A stretch of DNA of 64,000 bases, taken from Clostridiales bacterium. Lineage in GTDB: Bacteria; Bacillota_E; Sulfobacillia; Sulfobacillales; JAIMBI01. The stretch spans positions 1 to 64,000 of the forward strand of contig DAHVOH010000007.1 of assembly GCA_027318915.1 (NCBI GenBank). Reading direction: 5' to 3'. This document shows, one piece after another, positions 27,058 through 36,156 of the stretch (its first letter is position 1; every line of letters starts with the position of its first letter). Position numbers and translations under genes: made by a program. The notes below the pieces were generated by a model. That model was given only the letters and a program-made list of their open reading frames with translations, had not been told where the DNA came from and made no database searches.

Positions 27058-27399
27058 CGGTGCCACACCCCTCCTGTTTTCTCGGTCAGTCTCTCCCTCG
27101 TTCTCTCTCAGCATCCAAGACCGCGGCAATTCAGACCACGGCCGATCGGCCCCCCGTCGGTCGTCCACTCGCTCCATCGTGTGTGATCCGTTCGAGCGCA
27201 GAGTCCCCATGGGTCGGCCGGACATTCTGCACGGGGGAAATGTCTGTGCCTGTGTGTGGAGAACCTGGCGCATTGGACCCGGTACTCAATGTTGGACCGG
27301 GCGACCCGGCTCGACCGCCGGGATTGCTGCGGGCCGTCGGCCCTTGCGACGCCGTCATCCGGGTCGGCGATGCCGTCCGTCGCCCGACGCACACCCGGA
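27058..27399. other. no recognisable gene
   Basis: Contains the leader of the DoxX-like gene on the minus strand and then GC-rich sequence leading into a transposase remnant. No promoter was identified. Confidence 0.35.
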
Positions 27400-28070
27400 G
27401 CGGCGGCATATCGGCCAGGACGACGGGACGTTCGGGCCACCGGCGGACAGACCGTGCGTCATCTGGCGCGCGAAACGGTCGACGCCACGCCGCCGGCCGG
27501 TACTGGCCATCGGTCTCGCCAAGGAGACGGGCGTCTTTGGGGCGGATCCGCTCACGGAGGACCTGACGCCGGCCGGGCCAGCCGCGGCTGACCACGCGCG
27601 TTATCAAGGCGCATATGTGGGTCGACCTCTCCACCAGCGGTGCTCCGGGTGGTAACATCCGGGAACCCCGTGGCCGTGCAGCCCTCCGGAGGCGGTGGCA
27701 GGGGCTAGGCCGGGCGCGGTATCCCGCCGCGCACGATCTCCCCCTCGTCGCCGACGGCGGGGCCGCCACGGCTAGCGGCTGCGCCCGGGGGAAGGTGGAG
27801 CTCCCACGGGTGGCCAATGCCAGCGGCCCGCAGACCCCCGTGAACCCCTTCCCGCCGGGGTCGAGCCAGTGGAACTACATCGAGCACCGTCCGTGTGGGT
27901 GATCCGTAGGACCTCCCGGGGCCGGCCACTCACCATGGTCGAAACGATCCTGGCCCTCATCGGCTGGACAACCACGCAAACCCGCCTCCCGGTGTGGGCA
28001 GAGTCGGGCCAGAGGACATATCCGCCCGGCCCCCACATGACCCCCGCGCAAGTCCCCGCCCCGAGCCGGG
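27400..28070 (+). pseudogene. ISAzo13-type transposase remnant
   Basis: Three pieces in different frames match the C-terminal half of ISAzo13-family transposases: GRARYPAAHDLPLVADGG, then NPFPPGSSQWNYIEHR (family: FPPGTSKWNKIEHR), and, after a stop and frame change, TSRGRPLTMVETI with IGWTTTQTRLPVWAE (family: NWRGKPL...TTTETGLTV). Upstream similarity fades, so the 5' end is approximate. Clearly inactive; no terminal inverted repeats recognised. Confidence 0.65.
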
Positions 28071-28144
28071 CCCCTGCTGCCTGGTCGGGGCACTGGGACT
28101 CAACGATTGCCCCCCAACCTGTATCCGTGACTCATCCGTAAGCG

Positions 28145-29398
28145 CTAACGACCTCCCGCTCCGCGCGGGTTCAAAACAACCAGGGTCACGGGGGCCATAC
28201 GACTGGAAAATTGCAGACTCACCGTCACACGCGGGCCGTCGAGCGCCGGGAGTTCGTAGGGGATCCGGAGCGTGCCCGAAAACGTCCCGGATGCACTCAC
28301 CCTGATCACGCCGCTGGCAATCCCGAGGGAGGGGTTCTCGTAGCCTGCCGCCAGGCTGACGCCGATGATATGGGGACCGTTCGGCGCGAAGGTGATATAC
28401 GGGCTCTGCGTGAGGACGTGGCCCGCAATCACGAGCAGCCCGCCGGGCCGGATCGCCTGATTCTGACGGGGTGCCGTGAGATCGACCCAAGGGCTGGCGC
28501 GATTCAGTTGTTCCTGCTCGGCGATGACCCGATCCGGCGCGAGAGGGCGCCGGTCGCCGAAGAGCGTCGCCGATACCTGGCGATACGAGACAAAAGCGTG
28601 GGCCATGATGAGCGCGAGCGTCGGCTGGGCCGCCCGCGTCCAATAGATATCCTGGGCCTGCCTCCAATCGAGCACGGTGGTCGTCCCCCTGCGGGTCACC
28701 GCCTCCGCGAAAAGTCCGGGCCCGGCGGGCAGCGGGTGCCCGGTGATCGCGCGGGCGAGTTGTCGCGCTTGAACGAGCGTGACCCGCCCACGGAGTTCCA
28801 CGGTCCACCCCTCCTGACGCCACATGATGAGGCTCTCGTCGGATGCGAGATGCCAGACGCGCATGGTCACCCCGTCGACCGGGCGAATCGTGGCGTGCCG
28901 GCGTGGCGGAGAGGTAAATGCGACATTGCTGCGCGGAAGAGCCGCGCGTGCTGCGGCCGTCGATGGGTAGTGACGCCCGCCAAATGAGCCGTCCGGGGAG
29001 AGGGCCCGCGGGTCCGCAACCTGGGACATGAAGACTTTGCGACTTTCGGGAGGGGGACCGGGTTTGGGTACCCACACCAGCTCGACCGCGTAACGGGACG
29101 GTGCGGCGGTGACGGCTGCCGTGAGCCATGTCGGAGCACTGAGGAGATGGCCGCGCAGTCCTTCGGGCCCGCGGAGCGGCATGGCCGTTTGCTGAGCCAC
29201 GACGGCCAACGCCTCGGCCACGACGGTATTCCCGGATTCCGGCGGACTGGGTTTGCGCATCAAGGACCGCGTGGTGGAGTGAGGAACCGTCTGCGACGAA
29301 CGGGCCTGCGTGCTGACGTGAGGGCGACACCCGGCCAGCAGGACGACCACCGCCACCACTCCCGCTCCCTGCAGCCAGCGCCGCGTGGTGAATCCCAT
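28145..29398 (-). CDS. lipoprotein with C-terminal Gmad2-like domain
   Basis: A 417-aa lipoprotein with lipobox LLAGC (Cys about 24). The central part (about 180-235) carries a WRQEGWTVELRG element typical of secreted proteins found near spore or envelope genes. The C-terminal 110 residues (WVDLTAPRQNQAIRPGGLL, GVIRVSASGTFSGTLRIPY, VTLVVLNP) look like the immunoglobulin-like Gmad2 domain linked to spore germination and sporulation proteins. Function unknown; surface location is secure. Monocistronic, next to a transposase remnant. Confidence 0.7.
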   Translation of the reverse strand: MGFTTRRWLQGAGVVAVVVLLAGCRPHVSTQARSSQTVPHSTTRSLMRKPSPPESGNTVVAEALAVVAQQTAMPLRGPEGLRGHLLSAPTWLTAAVTAAPSRYAVELVWVPKPGPPPESRKVFMSQVADPRALSPDGSFGGRHYPSTAAARAALPRSNVAFTSPPRRHATIRPVDGVTMRVWHLASDESLIMWRQEGWTVELRGRVTLVQARQLARAITGHPLPAGPGLFAEAVTRRGTTTVLDWRQAQDIYWTRAAQPTLALIMAHAFVSYRQVSATLFGDRRPLAPDRVIAEQEQLNRASPWVDLTAPRQNQAIRPGGLLVIAGHVLTQSPYITFAPNGPHIIGVSLAAGYENPSLGIASGVIRVSASGTFSGTLRIPYELPALDGPRVTVSLQFSSRMAPVTLVVLNPRGAGGR

Positions 29399-30184
29399 CG
29401 TGATGCCACCGCCTACCCGCGTTGTGCCGGGTCCTTAGGGACACTGCAGAAGCCTGGCAGTCGATCCTGTCAACGCCCGGGAGCCGGACGAGGTTACCGC
29501 AGCCGGAGTCCGAGGGACCCTCGGCCACGGCTTAGCACGCGTGGCACCGGTATGGCGAAACCGCTGACGGGTCGCGCGGTCCTTTCACATCTCTTCGACG
29601 CGAGCCCCATTGGCACGGACAGGCTCGCCCTCGGCTCACCCAAGACCGCATCACCACCGCCTGGTGCCGGGCTCGCGACGCCAGCGATTGGGGGCAGACG
29701 GCAACCCGCGCATGGCACTTGGCGTTGACCTCGGAGATTCTGTCATCCCGAGAGCGGCGGCCGCCGAAAGGGGCCCGGGGGCCAAGCGGAGCACGCGAAC
29801 ACACGGTGTGGACAGGGGGCGGGGGTCCAACAATGAAGGGCGGGTCTGCCGGCCCGGGTAGGAGGCGTCATCGTCATGCATCATGCGGTCACTGGCGATC
29901 GCGGACGGACCTGCTTCATCCTCCCACCTCAGTGACGCCGGTGATCGCCGACCGGACCCAACAGGCTCGCAACCGCGCCCAGAGTCCCGGATCCGCCCCC
30001 AGGGCCCGGGCGGGCGTCAACGGACTGGGGCCCGCGCTCTCCCCGAGGGGTTTGCGGAACAGGGAAGACCGCCATCGCCGCGCGTTTCGATCGCGAAGCG
30101 GTCCCGATGCCCGCGCTCACATCCGACCCATGGCCGGAGGTCCGGGCCACCGCCCGTCCCTTCCTCACGAAAGCCGCTGCGGCA
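29399..30184. other. no recognisable gene
   Basis: Nearly 800 bp of GC-rich sequence with only shadow frames; no transposase motif, RNA or convincing hairpin seen. It separates the Gmad2-like lipoprotein from the end of the cytochrome b cluster. Confidence 0.45.
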
Positions 30185-30382
30185 TCAGGACGGCGGTGGC
30201 CGGCGCGCCATCAAGCCAATGGTCAAGGCGAGGCCGGCTGCCAGACAGAAGCAGCCCGCCAGGAGGCTTCCCCAATGCAAGGGAAAAAGACTGGTTCCCA
30301 TGAGGCCGAGACCGAGGATGCCAATCAGCGACCCGATATAGAGCCGCAGCAACACCCTCCCCGGCACACGCCGGCGGGTCAC
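30185..30382 (-). CDS. small two-helix membrane protein of cytochrome b cluster
   Basis: A 65-aa protein: basic start (VTRRRVPGRVLLRLY), then two hydrophobic helices (LIGILGLGLMGTSLF and LAGCFCLAAGLALTIGLM) and a Pro-rich tail. The GTG at 30382 overlaps the stop of the preceding gene as GTGA, so it is translationally coupled and probably an accessory subunit of the same complex. No family recognised. Confidence 0.6.
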   Translation of the reverse strand: MTRRRVPGRVLLRLYIGSLIGILGLGLMGTSLFPLHWGSLLAGCFCLAAGLALTIGLMARRPPPS

Positions 30383-31341
30383 CGCACCGGAGGCTTGGGG
30401 GCCGGGGTCTCGTAGCGCGCGTAGTAGTCCCGCCAGATGAGGCGGTAGACGCCGAGATAGCGGGGCAGTCGATTCAGTCCCGGGATCCATGGCGCCAACA
30501 TCAGCAGCAGAAACATCAGCAATCCGAGCGTCAGCGCCATGGCATCGCCCGACGAGGCGTTGGCGATGTAGGGGATCTGATAAATGGCCGTCACAATGGT
30601 CATCCACCACGGCCCCGGATACGGCGCGTTCTCCTCATGGATGATGCCCCACTGATTGCCCAGCAGTTCAAGCCGTGAGGCCGCATCCTGCATGGGCTTG
30701 CCCTGTATGAACAAGAGCGAGTTCATGTTGTCGAACTGGTAGTCCGCCGGGCTGCGATCCAGGGCCCCCGTCATCAGCCCGCTCTGGCCCAACTGCAGCA
30801 ACCCCTGCATCATGGCCGGCACCGGGCCGTAATTGCCCGGCGCCACCACCACGCGATCGCCACGCACGTGCGCGCTGCCCAGCGCGGCCTGATACGCGGT
30901 GGCCCACGCCTGCTCCTGGCTCGGCGGAGCCGCGTACCATTCCCTAAGGGCCAAACCCACTTGAGGGTCCAAATGCGCCGCCATCTTCAGCGGCGTCAAA
31001 ATGAAATCCGTCTTCGGATACACGGGGTGGATGACACCGACGGCGCGCTGCAAGGGACTTTGCACCGAACTGGATCCGTTGTTGTACGGGGGGCCGTACG
31101 ACGCAATCTCGCCGGTTCCCGTGAGATCCCCCATCGCCACTTGCTCAAACAAGAGCGGTGTCTGCGTGGCCACCGTGTCAATCTTGAGGGGGGCGCGTAC
31201 CGGTTCCCGAAACAAAGCCGAGAGCACCACCGTCAAAATGGCAATCACCAGCGTGGTGCTGGCCAAATGCTTGATGAAGTCGGAGGGCAGGTAACGATAA
31301 CGGTGGGTGACATCAATCTTCGGGCTAGTGGGACTGGACAT
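30379..31341 (-). CDS. divergent cytochrome b C-terminal/subunit IV-like protein
   Basis: A 320-aa membrane protein. The N-terminus (RYLPSDFIKHLASTTLVIA then a helix to about 44 and LFREPVRAPL) resembles the helix that opens cytochrome b subunit IV. The usual PEWY quinol-oxidation motif is missing. In its place is a predicted soluble stretch of about 190 residues, including DPQVGLALREWYAAPPSQ and LDRSPADYQFDNMNS. One clear helix returns near 262-285 (ALTLGLLMFLLLMLAPW). The start overlaps the cytochrome b6-like gene by 17 bases. It looks like a partner of cytochrome b6 with altered or lost Qo-site chemistry. Confidence 0.6.
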   Translation of the reverse strand: MSSPTSPKIDVTHRYRYLPSDFIKHLASTTLVIAILTVVLSALFREPVRAPLKIDTVATQTPLLFEQVAMGDLTGTGEIASYGPPYNNGSSSVQSPLQRAVGVIHPVYPKTDFILTPLKMAAHLDPQVGLALREWYAAPPSQEQAWATAYQAALGSAHVRGDRVVVAPGNYGPVPAMMQGLLQLGQSGLMTGALDRSPADYQFDNMNSLLFIQGKPMQDAASRLELLGNQWGIIHEENAPYPGPWWMTIVTAIYQIPYIANASSGDAMALTLGLLMFLLLMLAPWIPGLNRLPRYLGVYRLIWRDYYARYETPAPKPPVR

Positions 31342-31960
31342 CGGCGGCGCCCTCCATGGGTTCAATCGTCTCGGTGCGGCCCGGATACGGCGGCACCACA
31401 CCCTTGACGCGAATCAGGATAATGTGGAGCACAATGAGCGTGCCCAATATGAGGGGCAGCACCACCACATGCAGGCCGTACATCTGACCGGCGTTCAACA
31501 CGTTGAACCACGCCAGACCCATCGCGTTCAAGCCGTCCTTAGCCTGGACGGCGTTCCATTCCGAATAAAAGTCACCCCGCATGAGATAGCCGGTAAAGGC
31601 CGTGGGGATGGCCGTCAACAACGACAGCGTGCCCAGCAGCCATGTGCGCTCGCGCCCGCCTCTCCAGGCCCCGGAAAAGAAGACCCGCAGCAGGTGCAGA
31701 ATCATGAAGAAGAAAAACGCCTGCACGGACCAGAAGTGGACACCGCGGATGAAGAAGCCAATACTGGACACCGTCCACCACTGCGGCCCGTTGGCCGCCA
31801 TCAGGACGCCGGAAATGACGAGGATGGCGAAGCTGGAAGCTGTCAAAGAGCCGAGGGTGTACAAGACGCCGAATGCATATTCCGGAAGCTCACGGGGAAG
31901 CCACACGTCCAGGGAGAACAGAACCCCCATCTTGTCGCGCAAATAGTCGGTCCAGTTCAC
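31325..31960 (-). CDS. cytochrome b6-like diheme protein
   Basis: A 211-aa, four-helix cytochrome b N-terminal domain. The two heme-ligand pairs are His75/His89 (13 residues between) and His164/His179 (14 between, the b6-type spacing). TAFTGYLMRGD at 121-130 corresponds to the TGYLLPWD region. It should carry two b hemes across the membrane for quinol oxidation. GTG start with AGGGAGGG upstream. Downstream partner overlaps by 17 bases; a 28-residue helix gene precedes it. No Rieske or cytochrome c gene is in the window, so the rest of the complex is elsewhere or missing. Confidence 0.85.
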   Translation of the reverse strand: MNWTDYLRDKMGVLFSLDVWLPRELPEYAFGVLYTLGSLTASSFAILVISGVLMAANGPQWWTVSSIGFFIRGVHFWSVQAFFFFMILHLLRVFFSGAWRGGRERTWLLGTLSLLTAIPTAFTGYLMRGDFYSEWNAVQAKDGLNAMGLAWFNVLNAGQMYGLHVVVLPLILGTLIVLHIILIRVKGVVPPYPGRTETIEPMEGAADVQSH

Positions 31961-31987
31961 CGAAACCCTCCCTGGGCCGTTCTTTTC

Positions 31988-32074
31988 TTACCGACGGTGC
32001 GCCGGCCACAGCAACAGCCCCACGAAACCCACCACGATCAGGATGCCCGCTACGTAGTTGCCCAAGTCGATCAT
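31988..32074 (-). CDS. 28-aa single-helix peptide before cytochrome b6
   Basis: A tiny frame, MIDLGNYVAGILIVVGFVG then LLLWPAHRR, that is one ideal membrane helix with a basic end. AAAGGG lies upstream, and an in-frame GTG three codons earlier is an alternative start. It ends 27 bp before the cytochrome b6 start. Small single-helix subunits (PetL/PetM/PetN type) are common in b6f and related complexes, which makes a structural subunit likely. Confidence 0.55.
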   Translation of the reverse strand: MIDLGNYVAGILIVVGFVGLLLWPAHRR

Positions 32075-32378
32075 ACCACTCACGCCCTTTCTGATCGCCC
32101 CCGACGTCCTACAACGTCGCCTGCATCGGAACCCACTGCCATCGTAGCGCCGGCCGCCGGCCGCCACGACGGCCCGACGGCGCGTCATGCAGGGGGTCCA
32201 TTGGTCCCGGTCCGATGGGTCCAATGGCCCTTCGGGATCCGAACGGCCCGATCGCGACCGGATGGCTCCGCCCGATCAAGGGGTCGCCAGCCGAGCGTTG
32301 CCACGGTATGATGGCGCCAGGTCACCCAGCATGAATCCGCGGCGCGCGGACGGCGCCCGCACAAGAAAGGAGGCCGGT

Positions 32379-32888
32379 ATGGAGCCGGAACCGATGGATC
32401 TGGCCACAGCGGACCCGGCCACCACGCTTCTTTACATCGACGCCCTGATGGCCGGAGAATCCAACTGGATTGCCACTCTGGCCAACGTGTCCGCGATCCT
32501 TCACGAAGCGTTGGGCCGCGTCAACTGGACCGGCTTTTATCTGATGGAGGAGTCGGACCGGGAGCTGGTGGTGGGGCCGTTCCAGGGCAGGGTCGCCTGT
32601 ACGCGCATCGCCGTTGGGCGGGGCGTCGTGGGGCATTGCGCGCGGGAGCGGCAGACGGTGGTCGTGCCCGACGTTCACGCGTTTGCCGGCCATATCGCGT
32701 GCGACAGCGCGTCGCGCTCGGAAGTGGTGGTTCCCATCGTCGATCGCATGCGACGGCTCGTGGCGGTCCTGGATGTGGACAGCCCGGAATATGACCGGTT
32801 CAGCGCCGGCGATGTGGATCTGCTGGAAGCGTGCGCCCACCGCCTGGGACGGGCCTGGCCGGACAGCGCCGGCCCCATGGGCCGGTAG
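32379..32888 (+). CDS. msrC: free methionine-(R)-sulfoxide reductase
   Basis: A 169-aa GAF-fold enzyme that reduces free Met-R-sulfoxide. Family blocks: GESNWIATLANVSAIL, NWTGFYL, VVGPFQGRVACTRI, GHIACDSASRSEVVVPI. Cys108 matches the catalytic Cys (118 in E. coli) and Cys74 the recycling Cys (84). The third Cys (94) is replaced by Val84, with a Cys three residues later at 87. The ATG has AAAGGAGG upstream. Together with MsrA and peroxiredoxin further on, it suggests a locality of oxidative-damage repair. Confidence 0.88.
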   Translation: MEPEPMDLATADPATTLLYIDALMAGESNWIATLANVSAILHEALGRVNWTGFYLMEESDRELVVGPFQGRVACTRIAVGRGVVGHCARERQTVVVPDVHAFAGHIACDSASRSEVVVPIVDRMRRLVAVLDVDSPEYDRFSAGDVDLLEACAHRLGRAWPDSAGPMGR

Positions 32889-33052
32889 CTTGGCGCGGCG
32901 CCGCTCGGCACACACCCGGAACGGTCGCGCGCCGGCGTGAGAGAGCGCGCGGCCGTGCCGGGGCGCCTAATGGGATGAAGTTTTTCCTGCCCTCCCGCCT
33001 CTGGTGTCCGCCGTTGCCTCCATCTGGTCGATGAACCGAGGGCGTCGTCGCC

Positions 33053-34285
33053 ATGACTCAGAACTTGCGGTGGCTGTATGTGAACCGGGGGCTGCGCAGT
33101 TTTGCGACCGCGTTTCTCACGGTTGTGCTGCCCCTGTATTTGGCGGTCTCGGGTTACACCGCCGTGCAGATCGGTTTAGTCATTTCCTTGTCGGGCGTCG
33201 TCAGCATCGTCCTGCTGGCGGCCGTCGGGTTTTTGGCGGATCGGGGACGAAAGCGCACCCTCATCGGACTCGGTGCCCTGGCCGTTTTGGGCGGCGTCGC
33301 CATGGCCCTCTCCCCCGCCCTTTGGGTGATTGTCCTGGCCTCCGGGCTCGGAGGCGTGGGCAAAGGCGGGGGCGCGGGCAGCGGCGGTTCCTGGGGCCCC
33401 TTTCTGCCGGCCGAACAGCCGTTGCTGGCAGATTCCGTCACGGCTGAAAACCGCACCCGGGTTTTCGGCCAGATTTCCTTCGTGGGGGTGTTGACCGGCG
33501 CGGTCGGCTCACTCGTCGCCGGCGTGCCGGCTTGGCTCCACCAGCGGGGATGGTCGTGGATCGCCGGGTATCACCTGCTCTTCCTCTTCAGCGCGGGTTT
33601 GGCCGTGGTCATGATGGCCTCGGCGCTGCCATTGGTGGAAGTCCGCCCCCGCGCCGCCGACCCGGCGGAACCGGCGCCCCCTCCCCCCGCCATCAGTTTT
33701 CGCCGGTTGATCGGGCGGCTCGGGCTCACCAACTCGCTCAACGGTCTGGCGATGGGCTTCATGGGCCCGCTGCTCACCTACTGGTTCTATCGACGCTTCG
33801 GTGCCGGAACGGCTGAATTGGGCGTGCTCTATGCGCTGGTGAATTTATCCACAGCGATACCCTACCTGCTGGCCTCCCGCATCGCCAAATACATGGGGGC
33901 GGTCAAAGCCGTGTCCGTCACGCGGGCGCTGAGCACCCTATCTCTTTTGGGCATGGCCTTCATGCCGGTCTTCTGGGCGGCGGGCGGGCTCTTTCTATTG
34001 CGCATGGTGTTCAACTCGCTCGGCATGCCCACGCGCCAGTCGTATACCATGGGCGTCTCGGATGACCGGCACCGGAGCCGCGTCTCGGCCTTCAGCACCC
34101 TGCCCTCGCAGGTGACGGCGATGATATCGCCCGTGATCGGCGGGGCCGAGATGGGATCCCTGCTCGACTTTCCCATCTTCGGCGCCGTCTTTTTCATGAG
34201 TCTCAATGTCATCGCCTACTATCTGGCGTTTCGCCATGTCCTACCTCCCGAGGAAGTCGCGCAGGCGGGCCCGTCTGTGCCGTGA
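33053..34285 (+). CDS. MFS transporter
   Basis: A 410-aa major facilitator protein with about 12 helices. The loop 2-3 motif is GFLADRGRKRTL at about 62-73. A Gly-rich segment (GGVGKGGGAGSGGSWGPFLP) lies in the helix 4-5 area, and a Pro-rich cytoplasmic loop (AEPAPPPP) divides the halves. It resembles drug or sugar-efflux type carriers of unknown substrate. The ATG follows GAGGG. Stands between msrC and a peptidoglycan-binding protein gene; no regulator adjacent. Confidence 0.82.
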   Translation: MTQNLRWLYVNRGLRSFATAFLTVVLPLYLAVSGYTAVQIGLVISLSGVVSIVLLAAVGFLADRGRKRTLIGLGALAVLGGVAMALSPALWVIVLASGLGGVGKGGGAGSGGSWGPFLPAEQPLLADSVTAENRTRVFGQISFVGVLTGAVGSLVAGVPAWLHQRGWSWIAGYHLLFLFSAGLAVVMMASALPLVEVRPRAADPAEPAPPPPAISFRRLIGRLGLTNSLNGLAMGFMGPLLTYWFYRRFGAGTAELGVLYALVNLSTAIPYLLASRIAKYMGAVKAVSVTRALSTLSLLGMAFMPVFWAAGGLFLLRMVFNSLGMPTRQSYTMGVSDDRHRSRVSAFSTLPSQVTAMISPVIGGAEMGSLLDFPIFGAVFFMSLNVIAYYLAFRHVLPPEEVAQAGPSVP

Positions 34286-34419
34286 CGATCCGGAGCTTCC
34301 GGTCGGCCTGCGGGACTCCGGCGTGAGCGTCCCTTGGCCGCCTGGACTGACACCTTCTTCCTGGCCTGGCATAGAGTGGACTGTGCCGCCATCCCCCGTT
34401 GCCCGAGAGGAGCGTTCCC

Positions 34420-35619
34420 ATGGCATTGTTCGACAGTACATTTCCCCCCTATGTGCCCTTCGGTAGCCGAACGCTGCGAGAAGGCGATGTCGGTACCGAC
34501 GTGGCCGTCCTCCAAGCGGTCTACGATCTCATGGTGGCGACCATGAATCCGAACACCGGATCCATTGGAACCCCCACGCCGATCACCGGACGGTTTTCCG
34601 CCGACACTACGCGTGTGGTTCGGGCGGTTCAGACCTATTTCGGTCTCATTGCCGACGGCGCCGTGGGACCGGACACGTATTTTGTCTACGGGCAGGGCGT
34701 AGCCTCCCGCACCACCTACGGAGGGCCCGTGTACGGCAGCCGCCAGCTTGTGGCGGGTGCCTCCGGCGGCGATGTGACCGTCCTCCAAAACCGGCTCAAC
34801 AGTTTTCGCTACGCGCACCTCATCGGTCATCCCGGCGACGGCACCTTTGACGCCGGGACCGCGCGGGCGGTGCTGGCGTTCAAGCAGGACGCGCAAGCGC
34901 ACGGCGACACCGGATTTCCGCCCAACGCCGTGGCCGGTTTCGGATTCTACGATGCCAGCTGGATCTACACGCTCGCCGGGGGACGCGCCCTGCAGGCGGG
35001 TCGCAACGGATTTGACGTCGTTTTTGTCCAGGTGCTGCTGGCCCGACTCGGCTATTACGGCGGCCGTTTCGACGGTCTGTACGACGCCTCCACCGCGGAC
35101 GCCGTACGGGCGTTTCAGGCGGCCAACGGCATCACCGCCGACGGCGTGGTGGGCCCGGTGACCTTCCACCGGCTGGGGCTCGCCAATCCGGTCGCGGCGC
35201 CCGACCCGCTGCAGATCGCCTGGCCGCCGCCGCCCGCGCCGTCCGTCGCCGTCAGCAGCGTGGCGTTGACGTCAACAACCGGGGATCTGCATCCCTACGG
35301 CGAGGCCAGTCTGGTGGTGAACCAGTCGGAGGGCTTTGAGAGCCTGGACGTCGTCGGAAACTTCCTGCCCGAGCCGAGCAGCTTGGGCCCGTCGTTCACC
35401 GGGTACGCCTTCACCCTGACCGATCCCGGCACCGGCACCGTGGTGGCGACGCGGGCGCTCGTGCGACTCACGGTGGGCCCGCCGGCCGACTGGGCCGGAA
35501 CGCACTCGCCGGGTGTCAAGACCATTCCCGCCGGACCGGTGACCATCTATGCCTCGGCGGGTCCTTTGGGCCCGCTGGGCCCCGCCGTCCTGACCGGCGA
35601 TTTGCGCAACGGACACTGA
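34420..35619 (+). CDS. peptidoglycan-binding repeat protein
   Basis: A 399-aa protein with three PG_binding_1-type repeats at about residues 16-82, 108-165 and 195-245. Typical cores are EGDVGTDVAVLQAVYDLM, ADTTRVVRAVQTYFGL and STADAVRAFQAANGITADG. A Pro-rich linker (PPPPAPS) at about 270 is followed by a C-terminal beta-rich domain without known name. No signal peptide or membrane helix is visible, so it may be a spore-coat/cortex protein made in the mother cell or be exported by another route. The ATG at 34420 has GAGAGGAG in front. Confidence 0.8.
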   Translation: MALFDSTFPPYVPFGSRTLREGDVGTDVAVLQAVYDLMVATMNPNTGSIGTPTPITGRFSADTTRVVRAVQTYFGLIADGAVGPDTYFVYGQGVASRTTYGGPVYGSRQLVAGASGGDVTVLQNRLNSFRYAHLIGHPGDGTFDAGTARAVLAFKQDAQAHGDTGFPPNAVAGFGFYDASWIYTLAGGRALQAGRNGFDVVFVQVLLARLGYYGGRFDGLYDASTADAVRAFQAANGITADGVVGPVTFHRLGLANPVAAPDPLQIAWPPPPAPSVAVSSVALTSTTGDLHPYGEASLVVNQSEGFESLDVVGNFLPEPSSLGPSFTGYAFTLTDPGTGTVVATRALVRLTVGPPADWAGTHSPGVKTIPAGPVTIYASAGPLGPLGPAVLTGDLRNGH

Positions 35620-36156
35620 GTCGAACGGCAGACACCCCCGGCATCGCCGGTCCCATCACGCCAAGCCCCGAGCCGACTCGCTCCACGAGTCCGGCCAAAC
35701 CGGCACGGGGAGGCGCTCCGGCGGATGATCGCGCCGGCGGCGTTGGGAAGCGTGTCGACGGGTCCTGGGCCAACTTCCCCCTGCGGCGCACATGGCCCCC
35801 ATCGTGCGGGACCGCCCCCAAAATGGGCGAGGGCTGGGTCGGAAGCGGCATACGGATGCGCCGGATCGGCCGCGCCGCCCGGCTCCGGAGGGGCCGTGAG
35901 CCGATTCCACGACTCGACCCCGTCGCCGGCGTCCTCGCTCCAGCCGACTGAGCCGCGCGGCGCCACAATGCGGAAGAGCAGCATGGCGCGGCCGGGAGGC
36001 ACCGATGCCGCCGGGAGGGGAAAGCGCGCCCGTGCGTTCAGGATGTCTCCTCCGCGGGCCCGGATCGGTCCGCCGTCGGATGGAGCTCCGCCTTGCCGCC
36101 GGGGCCGTCTGCCGCGTGCTCGCGCCGGAGCGCTGCGGGGTCTTCTCGGGACGCGT
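35620..36156. other. no recognisable gene
   Basis: Intergenic region between convergent genes. Only shadow frames on both strands, and no strong terminator hairpin noted. Confidence 0.45.

Noticed and set aside
30383..30610. Longer start for the 65-aa membrane protein
   Set aside because: The extension lies inside the cytochrome b subunit gene in another frame, and the GTGA overlap gives a natural start.
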